DNA of 64,000 bases, taken from NCBI RefSeq assembly GCF_019204025.1, contig NZ_JAGSPB010000002.1, positions 310,001 to 374,000 on the forward strand, written 5' to 3'. Both the position numbers and the translations under genes were made by a program. The notes beneath the pieces are model-generated. The model ran no database searches, was not told where the DNA came from, and saw nothing but the letters and a program-made list of their open reading frames with translations. The DNA is from Erythrobacter ani (GTDB lineage Bacteria > Pseudomonadota > Alphaproteobacteria > Sphingomonadales > Sphingomonadaceae). Shown one piece after another: positions 37,559 to 45,409 of this stretch (its first letter is position 1; each line of letters starts with the position of its first letter).

Positions 37559-38350
37559 TCAGCAAAGCCCAACGCCTTGCGCAGCTTGAATCAGTCCCAG
37601 AGGGATGTCCATTTTCTTCAACAACTCGAGATTGACATGGTGCGGCGGGCGCCCACGAAGGATGACCCTTTGTATGTCGTGCGCCAGGAATGCGAGCCTT
37701 AAAATCTCGCGTTCGTAGGGTGAAACCGGCGCAGTCTCAATGAAAGGCAAGCCGCGCGTTGTCGTGAGCATTCCATGTGCTTTTCGAAGCGCGCCGATCA
37801 GTACCGGGTCCGGTCGCGACGGACGGTTGGTTGCTGCCAACACGTCGCTCTTCCCGCCGCGCTTAGGGACCAGAACCGGCAGGAAAATCGTGACCGCATC
37901 TTGGGTGCGACCTAAGATGGTCTCGTCATCCGACAGATTTGCTGCAATGTGGCTCGCTTGGAGTGATTTCAGGCTGATATGCAATCCGCAATTGCTGACA
38001 CTGACCGACCGAACGATGGAGAATGGGGCGGCAACGTTCGGGATACAGCGCTACAATGCTTCACCAGTAGCCCTCTCGACCTCGCGCGCAAGCGCCTGCT
38101 CTTCGAAATCGCCAGACAGGTATTAGTTCTCGACGAACACGCGGTTCTTAAGCGCCTGATGCCAAGAGCTGATCTTCCCCCGAGACCATCGGATCGAAGG
38201 CTGCGCCGCATACATCTGCGACCCTCCAATTTCAAGATCGTCGACGCGCTCACCGGCGAGATCGCTGGAGCCATTCTCGCTAGAAAGGCGAGGTCTATGC
38301 AGCACATTGGCTTAGCCTGAGTCAGAAGCGGCCAGCGCTCGATTTGGAGC
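37559..38350 (-). pseudogene. Serine recombinase remnant (right copy)
   Basis: An open frame of 141 codons (37,984 to 37,559) encodes the C-terminal end of a large serine recombinase: DDETILGRTQDAVTIFLPVL, PVLIGALRKAHGML, then EILRLAFLAHDIQRVILRGR and LELLKKMDIPLGLIQ. Upstream, to about 38,350, further recombinase-like pieces (a strand pair SIVRSVSVSNCGLHISLKSL, and an ALAREVERATGEAL segment) lie in other frames. No Ser-recombinase catalytic domain is left. It aligns over its length with the decayed copy at 875-1400 in the same orientation, so the two flank the 35-kb CIS cluster as direct repeats. Confidence 0.7.
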
Positions 38351-39297
38351 ATCTGTGCAATCGCTGGCGCAATTCGTAGGGCACTGTCGCCAAGCGATGA
38401 TTTAGTGCGAGACGTTCTTGAGGACGATGCGGATTTCGTATTGAATTGAGAAATGCCGACGCGTTGTGCAGCTTATGATCTTGAGTACCCATTCGGCGGA
38501 GATTTCAGACCTAGTTGACCGGGGCTCCATCTTTATTTCTCCGTTACTACTAGCAAGCTCCCGTTCTTACTAAACCACAACCTCAAGTCTGCGCCGCGGG
38601 GGCTGACTGTCGAGATTCAATATCTGATCCGTTGAGAGGGCACTGAACCGGATCGGCGTGCTCACGCGAACTGGAAAGAGAGCAGTACATCGTCTACGAA
38701 GCTACGCGAAGATCGGTCAAAGCCAAATAACCGCGCCGGTGCTTCCCAAGGCCGTAACGAACTGCAAAAGATAGGCTGGTTGAATGGGTACATTAACCGG
38801 CGTCCGCACATCAGTGAAGTCCACAAAGGTGACAACCCAGATGTGTATTGCCATTGGCTGCTGTCGATCAGGAGGGCGGACTCTCGAAAACAGTGACCAA
38901 AAGGCACGATAAATCGCTAACTTCGTACTTCTTCGCGAAAACCTTGAAATATTCGGTAGTCCGGCTGATGCCCCGACTGAGGTGGCACGATCTAACCGCC
39001 CGCCGTGGGCGAGATAGGCGTCGGATATCGCTGTAAGATGGAGGCGTAGATCAAGAGCCGTGCGGCGAGTTCTCGGTTGCAACTGCGTAGGCGAGAATGA
39101 GCTGTGAAGTTTTGACCCGCACCAAGGGACTGCAGAAATTCGTCTCGGTCCGTGCCAGCGTCCACTGCCACTTCGATTATGAAGCCATCTTGTCCGCGAC
39201 GAAATGCTAAGACCGCCAATTTGCCGTATCAGTAAAGTCTTGCAGCCTGCCGAATTGTGGGGCTTCTTTACGGAAGCGATCTGGTCGCACTCTAATA
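38351..39297. other. Stretch with no recognisable intact gene
   Basis: About 950 bases with only short overlapping frames on both strands. A plus-strand piece near 38,850-38,960 (AAVDQEGGLSKTVTKRHDKS, then a frame-shifted EIFGSPADA) weakly resembles the central part of IS6-family transposases, so this may be old insertion-sequence debris. The evidence is too thin for a named call. Confidence 0.4.
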
Positions 39298-39651
39298 CTA
39301 GCTTATCATTACATATGCAGGCGCCGATGTTTCCGTGTATCGCGGAAGTGTATTACAAGAGGTTTCATTCATATATCGAACAGTGATAGTACGGCCGAGC
39401 GATACTGCCGCGTCAACCTTCGCGAGCCAAGTTAGGCAAACATCGGGATCGACGCCTTTCCAACCTTCCTTAATATTGCAGATCTGCGTCCAGCTTGGCG
39501 CATAGCTGGCCCTGAAAAGGACTGCGCCATCGCTATAAACGTAGGAGTCCGTGACAGTTCCCGTGCAATTGATCGCCGCTGTTGCGGGGACTGGTACTAA
39601 GACTGCTGCAAGTAGTGCTGGCAGAACAAATTTTTTGAGTGAGAAATTCAT
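39298..39651 (-). CDS. Small exported protein of the SYV-WAPSW family (member 1)
   Basis: The ATG at 39651 has GGGAG seven bases upstream; an ATG at 39663 overlaps that site and is less likely. A signal peptide (MNFSLKKFVLPALLAAVLVP ... ATA) precedes a 90-residue mature protein: INCTGTVTDSYVYSDGAVLF, YAPSWTQICN, then the helix CLTWLAKVDAAVSLGRTITV and CNTLPRY. Four cysteines suggest disulfides and an extracytoplasmic site. It is a close paralogue of the gene at 39,875-40,231 and of the pseudogene near 58 kb. The strand-helix-strand layout recalls small OB-fold toxin-B-like subunits, but this is only a resemblance. Confidence 0.82.
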   Translation of the reverse strand: MNFSLKKFVLPALLAAVLVPVPATAAINCTGTVTDSYVYSDGAVLFRASYAPSWTQICNIKEGWKGVDPDVCLTWLAKVDAAVSLGRTITVRYMNETSCNTLPRYTETSAPAYVMIS

Positions 39652-39874
39652 AGATACTCCCATATAATAATTCTAAGATTCTTCACGAAACGAATACATG
39701 CATATATTGCACAAACGACCAAGATTTGCTTTTTCGTTATTGAGCTGATGCCAGAGCGGTCCCCACTCCTTGTAATACTGCTATAGAGCTAATTGCGAAG
39801 TCCAATCAGCGCGGTAATCAAGTGCAAGCGTGTGCAAGCCAAACAAAGCAAACTCGTTAAGCACCGTGCATACA

Positions 39875-40231
39875 TCAATGGAGCATAAGGTAATCAGGCG
39901 CTGGTGCGGCTGTGTACGACGGGAGTGTCTCGCAAGTAACATTTTCGTAGTATCTGACCTGCACTGTCTTGCCCAAAGAAACTGCCGCGTCGATTTTTGC
40001 AAGCCACGCTAGGCAAACATTAGGTGGGATGCCTTTCCAAGTCGCTTCAGTATTGCACACCTGCGTCCAACTAGGCGCCCAGCTCCCCTTGAAGATAACG
40101 TTCCCTGACGCTGAGACGTAAGACTGTGAAACAGTGCCAACGCAATATATCGGTACTTGAGCCGAGGCGCTCACTGCGGCCAGGCCAAGAGCAACGGCGA
40201 TTAAGTTACTCGCACGCGTAATTCTCATCAT
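39875..40231 (-). CDS. Small exported protein of the SYV-WAPSW family (member 2)
   Basis: The ATG at 40231 (or the adjacent one at 40228) is chosen over an upstream frame because AAGGA lies just before it and the residues MMRITRASNLIAVALGLAAV ... SASA form a signal peptide. The mature part, IYCVGTVSQSYVSASGNVIF, SWAPSWTQVCN, CLAWLAKIDAAVSLGKTVQV and CETLPSY, closely matches member 1, including all four cysteines. It lies 56 bases downstream of the mini-RHS gene on the same strand and is probably cotranscribed with it. Function is unknown; both products are exported. Confidence 0.85.
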   Translation of the reverse strand: MMRITRASNLIAVALGLAAVSASAQVPIYCVGTVSQSYVSASGNVIFKGSWAPSWTQVCNTEATWKGIPPNVCLAWLAKIDAAVSLGKTVQVRYYENVTCETLPSYTAAPAPDYLMLH

Positions 40232-40287
40232 GAATCCTTCCTTAGTGATTGAGATACGGAAACCGTTTGTTAGACGGCGAAACGAAC

Positions 40288-40620
40288 TTAGCTTCCTGCG
40301 GTGGTCTGGATCACCATGAAACGCCCATTGAAAATTATGCGATAAACAGGCGTCCCGCCTGATGCTGGGTCCGAACCGCCCTGACCGTTGTCTCCGATCG
40401 TCGCTCTTGTTAAGCGGGTGCGATTGGCTGCGGCGTCGTATTCGTAATCGATCGTTTCGGTCGTCGTATTGGCGCGATCCCTCTCGACGTTTATCAACCG
40501 CCCAAGGGCATCGTACTCGTATTTGATAGTCTCCTGAGCAAAAGTTGGCGTCGCCACGCAGGCCCATACGAGGAAACCAATTTTTTGGATTGCCGCAAGG
40601 CTCCTAAGTTTCTCTACCAT
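40288..40620 (-). CDS. Mini-RHS: short exported protein with two YD repeats
   Basis: The ATG at 40620 has AGGAG eight bases upstream. A signal peptide (IGFLVWACVATPTFAQ) is followed by two RHS/YD-type repeats, IKYEYDALGRLINVERD and IDYEYDAAANRTRLTRA. A Gly/Asn-rich linker (GDNGQGGSDPASGG) and a hydrophobic tail (YRIIFNGRFMVIQT) complete about 110 residues. RHS proteins usually have dozens of such repeats. The same four-part layout recurs in the gene at 55,731, so this is a small family in its own right and not a broken RHS gene. Confidence 0.8.
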   Translation of the reverse strand: MVEKLRSLAAIQKIGFLVWACVATPTFAQETIKYEYDALGRLINVERDRANTTTETIDYEYDAAANRTRLTRATIGDNGQGGSDPASGGTPVYRIIFNGRFMVIQTTAGS

Positions 40621-40683
40621 CACCTTCACTCCTGCCATTTTTCACAATCATGGTTCGAACCATTGTGACTACATCTAATTGCA

Positions 40684-40700
40684 AATTCGAGCTTCGAATT
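40684..40700. repeat. Perfect 7-bp inverted repeat between mini-RHS and virB11
   Basis: AATTCGA, GCT, TCGAATT forms a perfect palindrome with a three-base loop in the AT-rich gap between the end of virB11 and the start of the mini-RHS gene. No T-run follows on either strand, so it is not a typical intrinsic terminator; an operator or a weak processing hairpin is possible. Confidence 0.4.
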
Positions 40701-40746
40701 CCTAATTACGAATGGCTAATGAGGAATCCCCGTTTCGACGCCATCT

Positions 40747-41730
40747 TCACGCCCCTGTGCTGACAAGGATTTTATTCACCCGTCGCTTTCCACCAATTCG
40801 CTCGAGTTGCACGAACACGTCGACGCTCTCGCGCACGTAATGCCGCACATCGTCGCGTCCGAGCTTCGAACCCGCCTGCAGAACCAGCAGCGCGAGCTGC
40901 TCGATTGCGCGCTGCGGTGTGTCGGCATGGATGGTCGTCATAGATCCGGGATGCCCGGTGTTGACCGCCCTTAGAAACGTGAACGCCTCGCCCCCGCGCA
41001 GCTCGCCCAGGATGATCCGATCGGGGCGCATCCGCAGCGCAGCGATGAGCAAGTCCTCAGCCGTGATCTGCGCTTCGCTGAGCTCTCCTCGCGCAGCGAT
41101 CAGGCCCACCGCGTTGTCGTTGGACACTTGAAGCTCGGCGGTGTCTTCGATCAGGAGTAGCCTCTCATCAGGAGGTATTTCGGCGAGCAACGAGTTCAGG
41201 AACGTCGTTTTGCCGGTTGAGGTGCCTCCGGCGACCAAAATGTTGCGCCGCGCACGAACTGCATCGCGCAAGAATCGAGATGCGCCTTCGCCCGCAATCG
41301 GACCGAACACACGTTGCCGTTCAAGATCAGAGGAAGTCGATGTCATGTCTCTGAACGCGCCCGCGTCCTGCCAATCGGCAAGCGACAAATCGGCAGATAT
41401 GTGCCGTCTGATCGCGAAGGCGTGCCCGCGGCGCGTCGCGGGCGGAGCTGCGATCTGTACACGCGAGCCATCGGGCAATGTGGCGGCCAACAGTGGCTGC
41501 GCACGGCTGATCCCCTGCGAGGAATGCGCGGCAATCTGGCGGGCAAGGCGCTCAAGCAGTTTCTCATCCAGACTTGGATCGGCAAGTCGTTCGATGCCAC
41601 CGCCAAGGCTCTCGATCCAGACCTCGCCCGGGCGGTTGATCCAGATATCGGTTACGTCGATCCGCTTCAGCACCGGCGCGAGGGGCGCAAGGAAGCTGTC
41701 GAGATAGTATCCGGCTGCGGCTAGTGTCAT
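40747..41730 (-). CDS. virB11: VirB11-family secretion ATPase
   Basis: A 327-residue hexameric traffic ATPase of type IV secretion systems. The N-terminal domain (1-140) is followed by Walker A GGTSTGKT (168-175), the Asp box (LLLIEDTAEL), a Walker B-like RIILGELRG (238-246) and the His box GHPGSMTTIHAD (259-270). It powers pilus biogenesis and substrate transfer at the inner membrane. It ends the VirB operon. The ATG lies ten bases after the VirB10 stop. Confidence 0.95.
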   Translation of the reverse strand: MTLAAAGYYLDSFLAPLAPVLKRIDVTDIWINRPGEVWIESLGGGIERLADPSLDEKLLERLARQIAAHSSQGISRAQPLLAATLPDGSRVQIAAPPATRRGHAFAIRRHISADLSLADWQDAGAFRDMTSTSSDLERQRVFGPIAGEGASRFLRDAVRARRNILVAGGTSTGKTTFLNSLLAEIPPDERLLLIEDTAELQVSNDNAVGLIAARGELSEAQITAEDLLIAALRMRPDRIILGELRGGEAFTFLRAVNTGHPGSMTTIHADTPQRAIEQLALLVLQAGSKLGRDDVRHYVRESVDVFVQLERIGGKRRVNKILVSTGA

Positions 41731-41740
41731 GCGGCAGCCT

Positions 41741-42781
41741 TCATCGATCGACGCTCGAAAAATCCAGATCGCGGGCCACGAAGACCGAGACGCTGGTTCC
41801 GTGCTTTACCTTAAGAGTTGGTTGGATCGCATCGGGTTCGGCGATCTGGACGTTCTGTGTGCTCCCCGGGAGAGCGACAAACACTCCGTCCGTTGCCTCG
41901 TTGACCGCCAGGCCGACGCCGATATCGAGGACCGATTGCAGAATGGCCCCGCCAAAACGTTGCAGGAACTTGGTGTCGACCTTTCCCCGGATCCCGGCAC
42001 GGCCAAGCGGATCCGACGAAGGGGAGTCGAGCGCGATCGTCACTCCATCGGGGCGAATAAGGCGGGTCCATTGTACGAGTGCACGGTTCTGGCCGCGTTG
42101 AAGATTGGCCTCGTATCCACCGTAAAGGCGGCTCCCCCGAGGGATCAGTACCCGCGTCCCGTCGAAGCTGAAAACATCGCGCTGGACAAGAGCGCGCGCA
42201 CCGCCTGCCCTCGTCGAATCAAGCGCGGTTTCCAGCACGGCAGGTATGACGGTTCCCTGCGGGATCGTGCGGGAAGGATTGAGCAGTCGGCTTGCAGAGA
42301 CACGATCAGCCTCCTCTTGGTCGCGAGGTTGCTCTCCTGCAGCCGACAATGGAGCAGAACGGTTCTCGAAGACCACCTGAGGCTCCGACGCTGGCGGCAC
42401 AGTTTCGAGCGGGCGCGGAGCGAAAGACTGAAGGGGAGCTGGCTCTTGTCTCTGAAATGCAGGGGCAGGCACTTCGCGCACTGCAGTTCGGGCTTCAACT
42501 GCTGGAATTACGGGCTCTGGGAGCGCGCGAGTGCCGAACCGCTCTGGCACACGCAGCGGGGGCGGCGAAGCAATTGCGCCAGCTCCTGTGTCTGGCGAAG
42601 CGATAATCGAAGGCACTTGCGCGGTTTCCCTCGACGCGCTGAGCGCGTTAAACAACATGGCGCCGCCAATTGCGAGCACGACCAGAAAGGCCCACATGCC
42701 CCAATTGCCATTGCCACCGGTGGCAATGACGGGCCGTACATCGCCTGAACTGGGGCCGGGTAGGGCTGCGGGTTCGCTCAT
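41741..42781 (-). CDS. virB10: VirB10/TrbI-family type IV secretion core protein
   Basis: A 346-residue protein with a short cytoplasmic N-terminus, one transmembrane helix (MWAFLVVLAIGGAMLFNAL) and a Pro-rich periplasmic linker (PAFQRQEPAPLQSFAPRP). The C-terminal TrbI domain carries VIPAVLETALDSTRAGGARA, then RVLIPRGSRLYGGYEANLQR and VFVARDLDFS. It spans both membranes and transduces energy from the ATPases to the outer-membrane pore. It overlaps VirB9 by four bases. Confidence 0.95.
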   Translation of the reverse strand: MSEPAALPGPSSGDVRPVIATGGNGNWGMWAFLVVLAIGGAMLFNALSASRETAQVPSIIASPDTGAGAIASPPPLRVPERFGTRALPEPVIPAVEARTAVREVPAPAFQRQEPAPLQSFAPRPLETVPPASEPQVVFENRSAPLSAAGEQPRDQEEADRVSASRLLNPSRTIPQGTVIPAVLETALDSTRAGGARALVQRDVFSFDGTRVLIPRGSRLYGGYEANLQRGQNRALVQWTRLIRPDGVTIALDSPSSDPLGRAGIRGKVDTKFLQRFGGAILQSVLDIGVGLAVNEATDGVFVALPGSTQNVQIAEPDAIQPTLKVKHGTSVSVFVARDLDFSSVDR

Positions 42782-43485
42782 CGAACCGCATCCTGTTTCC
42801 TGTTACGACGGGCCGTGGCCTTTTCCTTGTCGATCCGGAAAACGAGGCGCTGATGAATGCGATCAATCACGAACTTCTCGCCCCGCATATAGCCGTTGAC
42901 CACCTCCTCATCCCCCGAAGCACCGATCGCGAAGACAGCAGGGAGAGGCTGACCGGGAGCGTACTCGATCACGGTCTTGGAACCATCGTCGCGAATTGAC
43001 AGCGGACGAACCGAACGATCGCCGCGCAGCCGATAGGACCAAACGAGCTCGCCTATCGGCTCTGGCGGTGAGGCAACTGGAAACTCGTCTAGCTGCGATC
43101 TGTCGAATTCGAGGCGTACGAGATAGGCGGCCTGAAGTCCGAGACCGGTTTCAAGCATGAAATCGTACATACGGCGGTCCGTTTCGATCGTCAGGTTCGC
43201 AGGACTGGCCGCTCTCGCGGGAAGCACTTGAAAACTGTCGGCCTCGGAAGAAACTGTAACGCTCCATGAGCGATTGCCGCCCAGCACGGCGCGAGTGACG
43301 GTTTCACCTGGCTCCAGCATAACGGTCAGGCTCGTCTCTGGCAGGGCAGTAAGCAGGATCGGTCCACCGATGTCACCGCGAACCGACTGAATCCTCGGAG
43401 TGTCCGTGCTCGGCATTGGCACAGTCTGCGCCGACAAAGGGATCGCAGAAAGCGCGATGGTGGCGATTGCAAATGCACGGATCAC
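42778..43485 (-). CDS. virB9: VirB9-family type IV secretion core protein
   Basis: 235 residues with a signal peptide (MIRAFAIATIALSAIPLSAQ). The mature part begins with the family's early segment DTPRIQSVRGDIGGPILLTA, and the C-terminal domain follows (LVWSYRLRGDRSVRPLSIRD, FAIGASGDEEVVNGYMRGEK, LVFRIDKEKA). VirB9 forms the periplasmic and outer-membrane ring with VirB10. The partner lipoprotein VirB7 was not found. It overlaps both neighbours by four bases. Confidence 0.92.
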   Translation of the reverse strand: MIRAFAIATIALSAIPLSAQTVPMPSTDTPRIQSVRGDIGGPILLTALPETSLTVMLEPGETVTRAVLGGNRSWSVTVSSEADSFQVLPARAASPANLTIETDRRMYDFMLETGLGLQAAYLVRLEFDRSQLDEFPVASPPEPIGELVWSYRLRGDRSVRPLSIRDDGSKTVIEYAPGQPLPAVFAIGASGDEEVVNGYMRGEKFVIDRIHQRLVFRIDKEKATARRNRKQDAVR

Positions 43486-44216
43486 CGCGCACCCTCCGGC
43501 AGGCTGGCCTGATCGACACCGTTCACGATACCAGCTTCGGGTAGGGTTTCGGCATCCTTGCGATAGGACGTGACCTGAAAGCCCAAGGGATTAACGTATC
43601 TGTCGGCGTGGCTCATCGCAGCACCTGTGAACTCGTATCCGATTACTGCCACCCAGTGCTGCGCGAGCTGCTGCGACGCGCCTTGATCGATGCGCGTCGT
43701 GACGAAACGTACCATCGCGCGACCTTGGCCGAGGTTAGACACGCTCTTGATCTCGGTCTTGATGACCGATCCACGCGAAAGGTAGGCGAGCGGACTGATC
43801 GGATTGTTGGCGTCCATCGCGCGCGCATAGGATTGTTGGACCGACGGCGTGGACCAGAGCGAGACCTTCCGATAATCATCTTGCATCGTAGGCGCGGTAA
43901 AGCTCTCGCGTGCCAGCACATATTGTACAAGAAATGAGCGCGTGAGCGCCGCGTCGGGCGCAACCAATTGCGCATCCAGCGGCGCCAATGTTTGGACATT
44001 GCCAGTCTGACGATCAACGAGCAGAGTGTATGGTTCGACCGTTTTCAGCGGGATGAGGAAAACGAGGGCCAAGGCCTCGATCAATGCAACCAGCGCTGCG
44101 ATAATCGCGACGATCCAAGCTCTATTTTTCGAGCGCTTCAGGTCATCGTTCACGCTGGTCTCCCAGCTTTGCGCAACCGGTAGATCGGAGAGGTCGTAGT
44201 CGGGCTGAGCGGTCAT
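43482..44216 (-). CDS. virB8: VirB8-family inner-membrane type IV secretion protein
   Basis: 244 residues: a cytoplasmic N-terminus with SWETSVNDDLKRSKNRAW, one transmembrane helix (VAIIAALVALIEALALVFLI), then the nuclear-transport-factor-2-like periplasmic domain (VEPYTLLVDRQTGNVQTLAP, VRFVTTRIDQGA, VAVIGYEFTG ... INPLGFQVTSY-like NPLGFQVTSYRKD). It is an assembly factor of the inner-membrane complex and overlaps VirB6 by four bases. Confidence 0.95.
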   Translation of the reverse strand: MTAQPDYDLSDLPVAQSWETSVNDDLKRSKNRAWIVAIIAALVALIEALALVFLIPLKTVEPYTLLVDRQTGNVQTLAPLDAQLVAPDAALTRSFLVQYVLARESFTAPTMQDDYRKVSLWSTPSVQQSYARAMDANNPISPLAYLSRGSVIKTEIKSVSNLGQGRAMVRFVTTRIDQGASQQLAQHWVAVIGYEFTGAAMSHADRYVNPLGFQVTSYRKDAETLPEAGIVNGVDQASLPEGAR

Positions 44217-45409
44217 GAACGGTTATCCCGACGCTTGGTTGAGTGCGAGGCACGCAGTGTCGAGCGCCGATAGGAATTGCCAAGTCTTGCTTGAGTTTGC
44301 GCATCGCCGGCGCCTGTTGGCGATGCCAATACGGCGGGTCCCTGCACACCACTGGTAACCATACGCTCCCCCACTGAAGTTCGCTCGCGCCGCACGGAGC
44401 TCTCGATGGTGTTGCTAATGCTTTCCGCACGAATGATTGTCTGGCTTTGGGCTGGCAGAGCAGTCGGCGCGCCTGTGCTGGGAAGCACTGTTATCGCTGG
44501 CAAGGCTGGGATATCTGGCAGCGTGAGCCACCCGCGATGGAATACCACCTTAGCGAGCAGCCACAGCATCAGGAGTTTCACAACCGTGAAAGCGAGCACA
44601 ATCGCGAAAAGCTCGGTCGGCGCGGAAGGGGTGGCATAACCGAGCGCGCGGACGCTCAGGGCATCGCTTAGGAAAGGATTGAGTATCGCAAGCTCAACGC
44701 TGAGAACAATCGTAGCGCCAATCGATCCTGCGATTGTGAAGACTAGCCCCTTAAGCCAACCGCCAAAAATTCCGCGCGATTGCTGGAAGAAATACAGGCC
44801 TGCAACAATAGGAGTTAGGGCCAGCAGAACACCCGCCGCAATCCGCAACAGTGCAAGCGTACCGGTGACGCTCGCTAGGTAAAGCAGCCGTGCGGTTCCG
44901 AATGACTCTTCGTCCTTCAGTGCCGAACCTTCGAAAGTTCCGCCTGGCCGGTTGCTATCAATCAACGCTCCCGTGTTTCGTCCTGCGCCTGCTTCGGTAA
45001 GCCGAACAATAGCATTGTCCGTTTGCTGCAAGCGATTGGCGAACGGTGCCGTGACCCGATTGCCGCTGCCTGCTTCGATCAGGCTCCCAATTTCCGCAGG
45101 CGCGTTCAAGGTGACGTCGTAAACTACGGTCCTGAAGGCGGGCCAGGAAAAGGCGAGCGTCAGCACGATCCCGATCTTGAGTAAATCGACAACAACATCG
45201 CGCGCGGCCGGTGGTGGCCCGAATAGCAACCTAATCCCGAACAACGCGATAAACAGAGTAAGCAGTCCCGCCACAAGCGTGGATGCGAGAGAGCCTGGTT
45301 CTCCAAGTGCCTGGTATCCATAGCTCCCGATCACCTGCGCTTGGCAATCGATATGCCCAAGAATCCTGAGCAGGAATTCATCACCTGTTATAATCGCCCC
45401 GCACGGCAT
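44213..45409 (-). CDS. virB6: VirB6/TrbL-family polytopic membrane protein
   Basis: 398 residues with at least six hydrophobic segments (for example LASTLVAGLLTLFIALFGIR, LLRIAAGVLLALTPIVAGLY, LVFTIAGSIGATIVLSVELA, IVLAFTVVKLLMLWLLAKVV). The FFQQSRGIFGGWLKGL loop is typical of VirB6. The C-terminus is long, polar and cytoplasmic or periplasmic (ESSVRRERTSVGERM). It forms part of the substrate channel in the inner membrane. It shares one base with VirB4. Confidence 0.9.
   Translation of the reverse strand: MPCGAIITGDEFLLRILGHIDCQAQVIGSYGYQALGEPGSLASTLVAGLLTLFIALFGIRLLFGPPPAARDVVVDLLKIGIVLTLAFSWPAFRTVVYDVTLNAPAEIGSLIEAGSGNRVTAPFANRLQQTDNAIVRLTEAGAGRNTGALIDSNRPGGTFEGSALKDEESFGTARLLYLASVTGTLALLRIAAGVLLALTPIVAGLYFFQQSRGIFGGWLKGLVFTIAGSIGATIVLSVELAILNPFLSDALSVRALGYATPSAPTELFAIVLAFTVVKLLMLWLLAKVVFHRGWLTLPDIPALPAITVLPSTGAPTALPAQSQTIIRAESISNTIESSVRRERTSVGERMVTSGVQGPAVLASPTGAGDAQTQARLGNSYRRSTLRASHSTKRRDNRS

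Noticed and set aside
38820-38990. IS6-like transposase piece (AAVDQEGGLSKTVTKRHDK)
   Set aside because: Only one short stretch resembles the family and the neighbouring landmarks are missing; not enough for a separate feature.
41729-42748. A 339-codon plus-strand open frame opposite virB10
   Set aside because: It is the antisense of a well-conserved VirB10 gene; its translation is Arg/Cys-rich with no family pattern or ribosome binding site.
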